The notes under the pieces: model-generated
What the model was told of the DNA's origin: nothing
Seen by the model: the letters and a program-made list of their open reading frames with translations, nothing else
Database searches by the model: none
Shown: piece by piece, positions 18,852 through 27,800 of the stretch
Layout: every line of letters begins with the position of its first letter
How positions within the stretch are numbered: position 1 is the stretch's first letter
Program-made: the position numbers and the translations under genes
DNA from: Bradyrhizobium erythrophlei
GTDB taxonomy: Bacteria; Pseudomonadota; Alphaproteobacteria; Rhizobiales; Xanthobacteraceae
Direction: 5' to 3'
Length of the DNA stretch: 64,000 nt
Assembly (NCBI RefSeq): GCF_900129425.1
Contig: NZ_LT670817.1
Coordinates: 1,674,001-1,738,000 of the forward strand

Positions 18852-19700
18852 ATGCCTAGCGCCTTTTCACAGCTCCCCGTCATGCCCGAAATTCGGCAGG
18901 AAGACGCTTCTGCGGCCGTCGCCCGTATTTATTCCGATATCAAGCGCGCTTCGGGCACGCCGCTCGTTAATCTGATCTACCGGCACCTTGCAACCGTCCC
19001 AGGCGGCCTCGAGTGGGTGTGGGGCTGCATCCGCATGAATTGGGGTTATGATGGTCTGTTGAGGGCCGCAGCGGCCATGCCGGTCGCGAATGTCACGATA
19101 ATTCTTCCCACATCGCTCTGGCGTATCGTCGGACTTTCCGATTCTGACCTCACGGGGATTCGCTCTCTTGTTCGTCAGTATAATTTGACAAATGCAGCCA
19201 ATATCATTGGCATCACCGCGCTCGCCCATGTCGCGCGTAGCCCCGCTTGCTGCTCGAACGACGCCATGCTGGATTGGATGGAGGTACCCAGCGGAGCGCC
19301 GATTGCCGAAATTCCTTCTGTTCCGAAACTTGATGCACTAGCACCCGACATTAGGAGTCTGGTCTACTTCGTCAACGGCCTAGGGGAGGAAGGGCAGCCG
19401 ACGATGGTCGCGAGCCTGTTCCGGCATTTAGCGCTATGGCCGAGCAGCCTTGCGGTTACCGCAGCACTCCTGACCCCATTGGCACAATCGGGAGAGCTGA
19501 CCCGCCTGCGACAGGAAACGATACGGGCCGCCGAAAGGATTGCCGGTGAGTTGATATCGAGTCCAGGGGTGGGCTTTCCGCCTCCCCCTCAAGCGGCGCG
19601 AGAGGCCGTGCTGCGCGCGCTAGATCTGTTCAGGACGACCCTGATCGCCAAGATGCTGCCGGTTGGGCAAATTTTATCGCAGGCTCTCAAACCAGCTTAG
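18852..19700 (+). CDS. DehI-family (type I) 2-haloacid dehalogenase-like protein
   Basis: The 282-residue protein (ATG 18852) resembles DehI of Pseudomonas putida in length and block order: MPEIRQEDASAAVARIYSDI at the N-terminus, PLVNLIYRHLATVPGGLEW, and RSLVRQYNLTNAANIIGITAL near the middle. DehI has two tandem repeats and dehalogenates both D- and L-2-haloacids. Together with the L-specific type II enzyme at 14694 it would cover both isomers. An in-frame ATG at 18768 aligns with the start proposed for the EamA gene in the duplicated leader, so a 28-residue N-terminal extension is possible. Catalytic residues could not be confirmed without alignment. Confidence 0.75.
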   Translation: MPSAFSQLPVMPEIRQEDASAAVARIYSDIKRASGTPLVNLIYRHLATVPGGLEWVWGCIRMNWGYDGLLRAAAAMPVANVTIILPTSLWRIVGLSDSDLTGIRSLVRQYNLTNAANIIGITALAHVARSPACCSNDAMLDWMEVPSGAPIAEIPSVPKLDALAPDIRSLVYFVNGLGEEGQPTMVASLFRHLALWPSSLAVTAALLTPLAQSGELTRLRQETIRAAERIAGELISSPGVGFPPPPQAAREAVLRALDLFRTTLIAKMLPVGQILSQALKPA

Positions 19701-20223
19701 CATTCAATTTTCCTGCGAAAAAATATTCGCCCCCCTGGGCGACGCGATGTGAGCCAAAGCACTAGGCTAAAAAAGCTAACGGCAAATAGGCGTAAGAATA
19801 GCCTGGCCGTAATTTTTCAAGCCGGGCCGATCTTCCGCTTCAGGTCCAGCTCTGTATCGAGGAAAAAGAGACTTATCGTCACGCACGACCGATAGTTGAT
19901 CTTCGCCGCAAACGCTCAGGCGGTATAGCAAATGGCTATCCTTACCAAGGAAACTCTTACGATTTCGCGGGCGGCCGAAAAACTGGTGATGGCTTTTCCT
20001 CGTAAGGGCGGCCGAAGTCGCAAACCAACACGAAAGCATGATGAACGGAGACCTGAGCCGGAATTGGTACGCATTGCATCTGGCGATAGCGATAGGAATA
20101 AAATCCGACACCGGGCTCGGCGCGGCTATAAAAGCTTGCCCCGACCTGACCAAATTCGCTTAGCGGGAGCGGCCGCTTCTGGCGCAAAGCGACCGTTCAT
20201 CCACGAACTGGCTGAAGCGCTGA
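19701..20223. other. Gene-poor region downstream of the DehI-like gene
   Basis: Open frames exist on both strands but none looks like a protein family, and they overlap each other. No terminator with a clear T-run was found. It marks the end of the catabolic cluster. Confidence 0.5.
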
Positions 20224-20829
20224 TCATCGTGTTCCGGACCGACAATGGTTCTGGTTGTCATGAGAGCGCCGGCCGTGATCCGATACCGATCCGGCGCGCT
20301 GTCCAAGGACTGGAATCATTCTGGCCAGCATGGTGTCCCGAAGCACAAAATGGTGGAAAAGCGCCGCCGTCACGTGGAGAGAAATCAGCGCTAGAAGCGA
20401 CCAAATTAAGAAAACATGAACGTGGTACGTCATCGCGCTGACCGGATGTCCGATGGAAAAGCTGGAGCCGAGACGATCGATGTTCGGCAGCCTAGGAACG
20501 GCCGTGCATCCCACCTCTGACGCGACGATCCAGCCGGTCAGTGGCGTCAGCAACATCAAGGCGTACAGCGTCCAATGCGTGGACTCTGCGACGAGCCTAG
20601 AAATGCGAGAGCCGCCGCTCTCCACCTCGGGCCATGGCAACAGCGTCCGCAGGAAGAGCCTGACAACCACAAGACCCAGCACGGTGAGGCCGGCGTAGGC
20701 GTGCGCGACGAATGCCTCCTGGCGCGGACCATTCCCATAGCCGAAATACAGCGCTAGGATCATTGCCAAGGCTGCGGCCCAATGGGCGATGACCGAGGCG
20801 ATATTGGGCCGTTTGAAGGGTTCGATCAT
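20224..20829 (-). CDS. Cytochrome b561-family membrane protein
   Basis: From the ATG at 20829 the protein has 201 residues and four membrane helices. Family histidines for two b hemes appear in NIASVIAHWAAAL (H16), FVAHAYAGLTVL (H43), ESTHWTLYALM and in HVFLIWSLLALISLHVTAALFHHF. Bacterial b561 proteins shuttle electrons across the inner membrane, often to or from superoxide or small secreted partners. The C-terminus is unusually polar (about 30 residues after the last helix). No partner gene is obvious; the secreted small protein at 21377 is transcribed the same way about 0.5 kb upstream. Confidence 0.85.
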   Translation of the reverse strand: MIEPFKRPNIASVIAHWAAALAMILALYFGYGNGPRQEAFVAHAYAGLTVLGLVVVRLFLRTLLPWPEVESGGSRISRLVAESTHWTLYALMLLTPLTGWIVASEVGCTAVPRLPNIDRLGSSFSIGHPVSAMTYHVHVFLIWSLLALISLHVTAALFHHFVLRDTMLARMIPVLGQRAGSVSDHGRRSHDNQNHCRSGTR

Positions 20830-21376
20830 CGGTATAAATGAGTGTTTGGGGAGTGAATTGTGCAGCGATGATCGCGTGCGATTTGACAAAAGCGGCCTGC
20901 CATCGATCGCGCTGCCCCGCCCCAACCGAGACCCGGCCGCGACGGGTTAGTCCCGTACGCAGGCGGTCTTGTGGTCGAGATCGAACGGTTCTGGCGAATG
21001 TGCCGAGCGGCCGTCGCCTCACACTAGGTTGCCTCTTTTCCTGCAAGCTTCTGGGCGAGCCATCGACAGACAGCAATATAGTGCGGCTTATCGATCGGAC
21101 GTTGCTTGAATTTGCTTGAATTTGCGCAAAAATTGCATGATTGAACTTTTCATTGGTCGCGAGTTGACTAGGAGCCTCGCGACGGCGCAACGGAGGATTG
21201 CGGCCCGCCGACGTAATGCCAGGCGGATTCTTTCACTAAAGACAAAAGGCCCACGAACAACGCGCCAAGGTCCGTTCCTGGCACTTTTCGGACCTGACAG
21301 GCTCACCTGATGAAGTCCGTTCTTGAAGGGCAAAGCAGACATCCCCCTTCCGTTACTGGCGATTCGAAGTCCGTGT
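20830..21376. other. Intergenic region without a recognisable gene
   Basis: Several short overlapping frames exist on both strands. None has a ribosome site together with a family motif, so I report no gene. Confidence 0.5.
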
Positions 21377-21631
21377 TCAGTAGCGCTTGACGCCGGCGGT
21401 GTGATTTCGGCGATGCGGCCGTACCGACATATGCACTCCCGACGCGTCGCCGAGCGGTGCCTGCGAGGCCATCGTACCCGAAAATCGGCGGCCATCGTTC
21501 GAATAGATGGAGAAGGTCGGGTCCTGGGCTGCGGCCGCGGCGGGCTCTGAGATCGCGTCCCATGCCGAGGCGGGCGTCACGAGGAGGGCGGAAAGAACAA
21601 GCGTCGCGCCCAAAAATTTGAAGCTGGTCAT
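21377..21631 (-). CDS. Small secreted protein of unknown function
   Basis: The protein has 84 residues from the ATG at 21631, which follows a strong ribosome site (AAGGAGG). A signal peptide is clear: MTSFKFLGATLVLSALLVTP ending in ASA. The mature part is short, alanine-rich and then basic, with no cysteine. Function unknown. The good ribosome site and signal peptide argue that it is real. Confidence 0.6.
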   Translation of the reverse strand: MTSFKFLGATLVLSALLVTPASAWDAISEPAAAAAQDPTFSIYSNDGRRFSGTMASQAPLGDASGVHMSVRPHRRNHTAGVKRY

Positions 21632-21852
21632 GCCATCCTCCTTGTCACTGGCGCGCAACCCATGCGCGTGCTGTCCATTGACATGATTGAGAGTTGGGCG
21701 TTGGCATTCCCCTCGCGCAGGGGTGGCGCAATCACGCTTCGGCGATCGGCGCGTGATGTCACACAGGATCAGAAGGTTTGCGCGACCTTTCAGGGGCCCC
21801 AGGAAGACCGCGCCATCGACGAAGCGCAGCTCCGGCGTCGCAGGAGCAAGCC

Positions 21853-22360
21853 ATGATTGGAAAACCGTCCGCGATGGTTACGATCATTTTGGTAGTGCTT
21901 GCTGCCTTGGGCGGCATAGCCCTTGCGGCGCAGGATAGGTACACGCTGAAATTGGGCGAGCTTGCGTTTTCTGATTTCAGAGGATACGAGAACTGAAGAG
22001 TTGTCGCAGTCAGTCAGACCGTAACTCTGTTGAAAGTAATCGTTGCCAATGACGTGATGATGGACGCGTATAGGCAAAGCTTAGCTGCGGACGGCAAGCT
22101 TTTTCCCGAAGGCTCCAAGATTGTGAAATTCGAGTGGACCTTCAAAAAGAATACTGTCGCCCGTATTTCGTGATGGTGCCCGATAACCTCAAGGCAGTTG
22201 CCACAATCGAAAAAGATCCAGCAGATTCCCAGACACGCACTGATGGCATACGGCAGGTTTAACTAATGCCGCATCTGACACGTTTACGCCTGAAGGGAAC
22301 GACGAAAAACGCAGATACGCGTGCCATACGACGGTAAATATTCATAGCGGATGGCTCCCA
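21853..22360 (+). pseudogene. Cytochrome P460-family gene, decayed
   Basis: A signal-anchor start (MIGKPSAMVTIILVVL) leads into P460-like sequence, but at 21994-21996 a TGA stands where the family has Trp (GYEN-stop-RVVAVSQ). The same frame then continues with LLKVIVANDVMMDAYRQSLA and FEWTFKKNT. A frameshift near 22165 moves the sequence to another frame (VMVPDNLKAVATIEKD), ending at 22262. A further fragment (about 22265-22360) reads DTFTPEGNDE and RYACH, the remnant of the heme-binding motif with the first Cys lost. At least two disabling changes make it a pseudogene. Intact relatives lie at 57492 and 58143. Confidence 0.7.
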
Positions 22361-22705
22361 TTTCGCTCGTGAACGCCTGACGGCCTTCCCTTGGCACCCA
22401 GATGCCGTGAGCGTGAGCCATCCACCTCATCTGTTATCGGCGGAAGAGCGGAAAATATCTGCTCGTTCCGAGTATTTCTCGGTGTGACCCATTGCGGAAG
22501 TGGTCGGCTTTAAGGGCGAGCGGCGCCATACCTTCGTATCGTTCCGTGCCCCCCTTTAGATGCCCGACCTTTACCTGCGTTCAATTGAGCCGCTGATCGT
22601 GATCGTCTTAGGCTGCATCCTGGAAAGGCGCACAGGCTGATGAAGTGCGACGCTGAAAAAAGGATGATCGACGAACAGCGACGATAATACCGAAAGGAGA
22701 CTACG
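22361..22705. other. Intergenic region
   Basis: No protein family, RNA gene or repeat was recognised here. The last 20 bases contain the ribosome site of the next gene. Confidence 0.5.
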
Positions 22706-22927
22706 ATGCCCAGCTGCTCCGAAAGTCTTAGATCTGGCAGAGCCGCGCGATGCGCAGTTTGTGAAGGCAAGTTTGGTCTCGTCCGGTACTACTCGCTGCG
22801 CACCCCCCTTTGTTCAAAGAAGTGCGTCGATCGCTTCAGAGCTCGCCGGGCGAGTGACTGCAATTGGCTGGGCTGGCTCCAAATCGCCTTAGACGAAGTG
22901 CCAGAGAACCGCGCGAGGGCACTATGA
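22706..22927 (+). CDS. Small zinc-ribbon-like protein
   Basis: A 73-residue protein behind a strong ribosome site (AAAGGAG). Two cysteine pairs, CAVC and CSKKC, separated by about 20 residues, suggest a single zinc site of the treble-clef kind. The gene overlaps the next by four bases (ATGA), so the two are translated together. Function unknown; a nucleic-acid-binding or regulatory role is only a guess from the zinc motif. Confidence 0.65.
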   Translation: MPSCSESLRSGRAARCAVCEGKFGLVRYYSLRTPLCSKKCVDRFRARRASDCNWLGWLQIALDEVPENRARAL

Positions 22928-23136
22928 CGTTCCAGATCTCACAACGAGGCGACGAATACTTAAAAACAGCACAGACTTTGCTCCGCGCTGCCGAAACCAT
23001 GACTGATCGAGTGATTGCGGGTCAGCTTAAGGCCCTTGCCGACGACTACCAGCAGCGAGCTGAGAAAGCTTCGCATGTTGATGCCGCCAAAGCATTCGCT
23101 CGATCGGCTGCTAACGCCGAAGGCGAGTGTACATGA
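22924..23136 (+). CDS. Small helical protein of unknown function, coupled to the zinc-ribbon gene
   Basis: A 70-residue, highly helical and charged protein starting MTFQISQRGDEYLKTAQTLL. No signal peptide or membrane segment. The ATGA overlap with the previous gene implies co-translation. I do not recognise the family; similar short proteins are frequent in Bradyrhizobium-type genomes. Confidence 0.6.
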   Translation: MTFQISQRGDEYLKTAQTLLRAAETMTDRVIAGQLKALADDYQQRAEKASHVDAAKAFARSAANAEGECT

Positions 23137-23181
23137 CCTGATGGGCAGCTTCACAGCCCACCCTGCGATGGAGAAAACACG

Positions 23182-23405
23182 ATGCGTAATTTCTTGGCTT
23201 TGGGCCTATTGATCACCCTCAGTGCTCCCGCTCATGCCGCAACGCTGCATCACTACCGCGCCATCATGTCATCATTCGTCCCGGCCTGAACTCAAGCTTC
23301 GCCGCCGTTCCGGGCTGGGCCTACGCACGATCGGCGCCGCCGGTCCAATTCGATTATTCGCCTAATCTCTCCACGCTTGGCGGCCAACCGCCGTGCGGAT
23401 GTTGA
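23182..23405 (+). pseudogene. Small secreted protein, frameshifted
   Basis: A signal peptide (MRNFLALGLLITLSAPAHA) starts at 23182, and the frame stops at 23289. Reading a different frame from about 23250, sequence resuming with HHVIIRPGLNSSFAAVPGWAYA continues to a stop at 23403-23405, which looks like the natural mature part. A single indel near the His-rich stretch explains it. The intact peptide would have about 74 residues. Confidence 0.5.
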
Positions 23406-23563
23406 AGATCGCTGGGATTCCCCGCTTGGATTTGGTCGACCGCCCCCCGGGAAACCGAGTCTTCGGCGTAACGCACAATATCCAGTACCCGTGCAAAGAC
23501 CTGGTCGGCAACATCGACCGGTAGCGGTTCCTCGTCAAATGAATCGATGTAAGGATCCGTCAT
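23354..23563 (-). CDS. Possible small acidic protein
   Basis: A 69-residue frame starting MTDPYIDSFDEEPLPVDVAD. It is acidic, but has no recognised family and no clear ribosome site. Its end overlaps the decayed secreted-protein gene on the other strand. It could be spurious. Confidence 0.35.
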   Translation of the reverse strand: MTDPYIDSFDEEPLPVDVADQVFARVLDIVRYAEDSVSRGAVDQIQAGNPSDLQHPHGGWPPSVERLGE

Positions 23564-23753
23564 CGATGCAAGAAGCCTGTAAAGCGCGACGTGCTCTGGA
23601 TCAGCGCTGGCTCGCGCTTAACTTCCGCTTCAGGGATGTGTAGGTCCGGAGGCCGTGATGCTGTGTGCTCAGCCAACTCTGTAGTTCGGATATGTTTCAT
23701 CTCTCGATGCGAGAAGAAACGGCCGACCGTATCACGTACTGACGCGGCTGCCC

Positions 23754-23915
23754 CTAACTCCTGCCGTACCGGTCTTGATCGTAGGCCTTCAGGATGCGGA
23801 CAAAATCGGCCATGCTGGATCGATCCCGGTTTTCGGCCATAACCGCAACCTGAGTATTGGACGCGGGCTGGCTCCTTTGCCAAACCCGCAGTAGGAGATC
23901 AGCGATGTTTTTCAT
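23754..23915 (-). CDS. Possible small protein
   Basis: A 53-residue frame starting MKNIADLLLRVWQRSQPASN. Composition is protein-like, and it ends in a polar segment. It overlaps the start of the plus-strand frame at 23905 by 11 bases, so probably only one of the two is used. Function unknown. Confidence 0.35.
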   Translation of the reverse strand: MKNIADLLLRVWQRSQPASNTQVAVMAENRDRSSMADFVRILKAYDQDRYGRS

Positions 23916-24075
23916 GGCGTACCCTCTGCAGCCAACTGTGGCAGTGGACACTAATTACTGGAGCGGCAACGCGCCGCTCGATCAAGAGAAGGCCGGCGGG
24001 CGCTACGCCGCCGACCTTGCCCTGCAACTGCCGGCTCGCGGGCCGGTTCCGTTGCTTTGCACTGCGCTTTCATAA
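23905..24075 (+). CDS. Possible small protein with a good ribosome site
   Basis: A 56-residue frame whose ATG is preceded by TAGGAGATCAGCG. The sequence MFFMAYPLQPTVAVDTNYWS continues with a charged helix. No family is recognised. The ribosome site makes this slightly more credible than its minus-strand neighbour. Confidence 0.35.
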   Translation: MFFMAYPLQPTVAVDTNYWSGNAPLDQEKAGGRYAADLALQLPARGPVPLLCTALS

Positions 24076-24305
24076 GTAGCACCGAGCACCTGGTTGACGC
24101 CATTGGGCGCGGGTATGAAGTGACCGCACTGAGGTAGGCTCGGACTAGTGAATCGGGATAAGTCGACTAAAGCGATGGTTTAATCACATGTTCAGACTGT
24201 CCGAGGAGTCGCGGGCAGGGAACTAGCGGCGGAGCGGGGCAGCTCATAAGCGTGCGCAGGCGCGGCCAGCAGTCACTCTGCGCTGTCCGTGTGCGCCGGC
24301 AATGT

Positions 24306-24402
24306 GAATGAAAAATGGCACCACGAGGTTCGTTGGCGCCGCTAAAGCGCTGGGCATCGATATCCCCGCGCATTGCTCGGCCGCACGAGGTGATCGAATA
24401 AG
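24306..24402 (+). pseudogene. C-terminal scrap of an ABC-type substrate-binding protein
   Basis: The frame AAKALGIDIP followed, after a frame change, by HEVIE and a stop at 24400-24402 matches the typical end of ABC_sub_bind (DUF534-like) lipoproteins, which finish in KALGLTIP...ADEVIE. Nothing upstream belongs to that family, so only the last 30 or so codons survive. A 7-base-arm hairpin (24404-24424) follows directly and could be its old terminator, without a T-run. Confidence 0.4.
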
Positions 24403-24424
24403 TGCGCCAGCCGCAAGCTGGCGC

Positions 24425-24893
24425 GATCCAGCCGGCGGAAGTCCGGCCCAAGTAAGGGGTAGCACCCGCTTGGTAGCGAGTGTTGCGTGGCCACTGGCGA
24501 CAGGGATCAACACGCCCTACGAAATCATCGCGCGAGCATTGCGCGAGTCAGGCCTGCCGTAATGAAATTGCACCCCATTGCATCTTATTGGAGTTGGCAT
24601 CCGGCGGCCTCGCGTTACAGGCGAAGCTCGCGAGAACGGACGTCTTACCTCGATTGTAATTGTCACCGCTCGTTCAGACGCGTGAGTTTCTGTTCGGGCG
24701 ATGAAGGCGTGGCGCTCGAGTACCTGATCAAGCTCTCGACAGCAAGAACCGGTGGCTGCCGTAAGACTCGGAAGTTGCGCCGGCGCTCGCGTAAAGTCGA
24801 GGCGACGCACCTTGTCTGACAGCGATCAGATACGGGCAGCCAGGGCTGGCGCGCTCACCGAACCAAAGATTGTGGACGGACCGAATGATCCAA
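24425..24893. other. Intergenic region
   Basis: Short overlapping frames only; no family, repeat or RNA gene recognised. It separates the small-gene region from the giant sensor gene. Confidence 0.45.
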
Positions 24894-27800
24894 TCACGAT
24901 CCAATGTCTTCGCACGCAGGAACGATGAATTCAAAGATGGCGCCATGGGGCACATTCGCGGTCGCCCACAACTGGCCGCCGTGAGTTTCGATGATCGAAC
25001 GGCAGATCGACAGCCCGAGCCCCAAACCGCCGGGCTTCGTCGTGTAGAAGGCGTCGAAAAGCCGATCGAGAGTCGCCGGCGCCAGTCCGGGACCCGAATC
25101 TCGCACCAGCACGAGCACGCCGCCCGGCTCCGCCTTCCGGCTGCTGATGAATAACTCTCGCTTGATATCGCTGGCGCTCATAGCTTCGATCGCATTCATG
25201 ATCAAGTTGAGGATCACCTGTTGCAGTTGCACCCGATCGCCATGAATGAGTGGTAAGCTATCCGCGAGGTCCGTCTGCACCGAGACGTTATTCTTCACCG
25301 CTTCGCCCCGGGTGAGCTCAATCACCTCGCGGATCCCGTTATTGATGTCCAGGCGCTCGTTCCGAGTTGGCTCCTTCTTGAAGAGAGCGCGAATCCGGTC
25401 GATGACTTCACCAGCGCGAACGCCGCTCTCCATGATGAGTTCGAGCGCCTCACGGACCTCCTCGAGATTTGGCGGATGGGCGCCGAGCCACCGTAAACCG
25501 GCATGGGCATAGGTGATTGCCGCCGCGATCGGTTGATTGATTTCGTGCGCAATCGAAGCCGATAATTGCCCCATCGTTGCGACGCGGTTCGCGTGCGCGA
25601 GCTCCATTTGCACTTCGCGGTATCGCCGCTCGCTCTCACGGGCTTCTGCTTCCGCCCGCTTACGCTCGGTCAGGTCGAGTACGAAACCGACACCCTCATT
25701 CGGCCTTCCCTCGAACAGGGTTGCACCGACCAGCACCGGCACGCGACTCCCATCTTTCCGGAAATATTCTTTCTCATATGGTTGCGCAGTTCCACTCATC
25801 TCTAGCTGTGCTGCCCGGCGGTCGTCTGCGCCGCGCCATTCGGGAGGCGTCAAGTCCCTCCAGCTCAAACCAGCGATAAGATCGCCGCGGTCATATCCTA
25901 TGATGCGCCGATAAGCGTCGTTGGCATCAATGATCCGACCGTCGGCGCACCACGTAAAGATGCCTATGATATTGGAGTCGACCAGCCGTCTTATCTTCGC
26001 CTCGCGGTCCTGCAGATCATCATAGAGACGGATATTCTCCAATGAGATCGCCGCCTCGGACGCTAAAAGTTTCAGGACGACGATCCGGTCGGGCGTGAAG
26101 ACGTGCGGGGCCAAGTTGTTCTCGAGGTAAAGCACCCCAACCAGTCTGCTTTCCTTGAGCAGCGGCACGCAGAGAATTGAACGTGCGTGGTGCCCTTGAA
26201 TGTAATCATCGGCGGAAAACTGTTTATCGCCTGCGGCATCGTGCAGAAGAACGCTCTCTTTCTTCCGAACGACGTAGTGGAGCACTGACAGTGGAAGATC
26301 CGCAGCGGTTACGCTCCCTTGCCGCGGACCGACAGCCACCGTATCGCTGCTTGTCGTGGCTTCCGCCAGTATTCGATGCTCGTCGCCTCGCGCAAGGATC
26401 AAGAGACCTCGCTCAGCACCCGCGTGCTCAACTGCTGTACGCATGAGCGTGTCGATCAGCTTCTCCAGGACGATCTCGCCCGATATGGCTTGTGAGAGTT
26501 TCATTACGGTAGCAAAGTCCAAATGCTCGGCGGGTGTCAGGATCGTGCTCGTCGGATCGGGCAGCGGCTTCTTATCTCTGAGGTGCGTATACAGCGTGTC
26601 GAGTTGCCGTACCTTGCCATCGGCCCCCCATTGCAGATAGCAGTCGCGGGCGTCCCGCAAATACGTGTGTGCAATTTTGTCGAACCCACGTGCCTTGTAG
26701 AAGCGGGAGGCGAGTTCATAAGCGAGTGCCTGATTGTGAATAAAGCCGTTGGCGCGGGCCGAGCGGATGGCCTGTTCATAAAGGCGCATAGCGCCAAGTT
26801 CATCGCCGTCGATGCGAGCGATCTCGGCGGCGATCAGCGCCGCACGGTCGAAAAAGTTCTCCGAGCAGTTTTCCGCCCATAACCGCAGCTGGCGATGGTG
26901 GGCGGCCAAGGCCTCCAGGTGCTTGGTACGTTCCGCGGCGGGCGCTGCATCGCAAAGCGCCGCCCGCGTCAGCGCGGCGTAGAAATGGTACTCTGCCAAC
27001 TCGAAGAATGACAGCGACGTCCAGAGAAGCCGTTCGGCGTTCGCCGCCGCCGTCATGGCGGAAGCGTAGGCACCCGCGAAGAAGCGCGCCTGCAGCTTGC
27101 GAATCCAGTACCAACAGGCGGCGATCGCCAGGTGCGGCTCTTTCTCCAGATGCTCCTCGAACCGGCCCTCGTCGAACTCGGTATCGTTGAAGGAGGCGAA
27201 CTGCGGGGTCAGACCGCGGAGAGTCCGGATGAGCCTAAGCTGGGTGGTTAGGCGGTCAATGATCATAACGAACCGAGCCTGGCGCGCGAAGTCGAGTCCG
27301 GCTTCGGCCTCGCGCTGCACGTCACCAAGCTGATCACCTGTGGCAAGGAGGCTTGTGATCAGATAGTTGCCATATGCTGCTGCATAGGTGAGGTCGCCGA
27401 GTTTGTTGGCCGCATCGAAGCCGTGCCGCACCAACGGCCGGCCGACGCGGATGGGCTGCGTCCACGGAATAACGCGGTGCCCGAAGATCAGATAGACGCG
27501 GGCTTCGAAGCGACGCAGCCCGCGCCGCTCCACCAGGTCCAGGCCGAGCTTACCGAAGCGAAACCCGGCCCGGTAATCGCCGAATTGCGGGCCGAGGATC
27601 GTGCCGAGCCCGACGTAGGCGACGCATGATCCGTCGCCGTTGCCGTGCTCCATGCTGAGGTTCGCCATCCGACAGATGACGAGACAGGACAGATTCTCGT
27701 CGGTAAACAACGCGGGCGATAGGACTGCAGTGAGGACGTCCATGGTCGCGCGCCACTCCGGGTTGGTCATCAGAGGTAAGTCGACGAGGTCTTCAATCGA

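Noticed and set aside
19776..20441. Overlapping frames on both strands after the DehI-like gene
   Set aside because: No ribosome site and no family motif; the two overlap each other.
24404..24424. Hairpin GCGCCAG/CTGGCGC as a terminator or REP element
   Set aside because: There is no T-run, and I saw no repeated copy elsewhere in the window.
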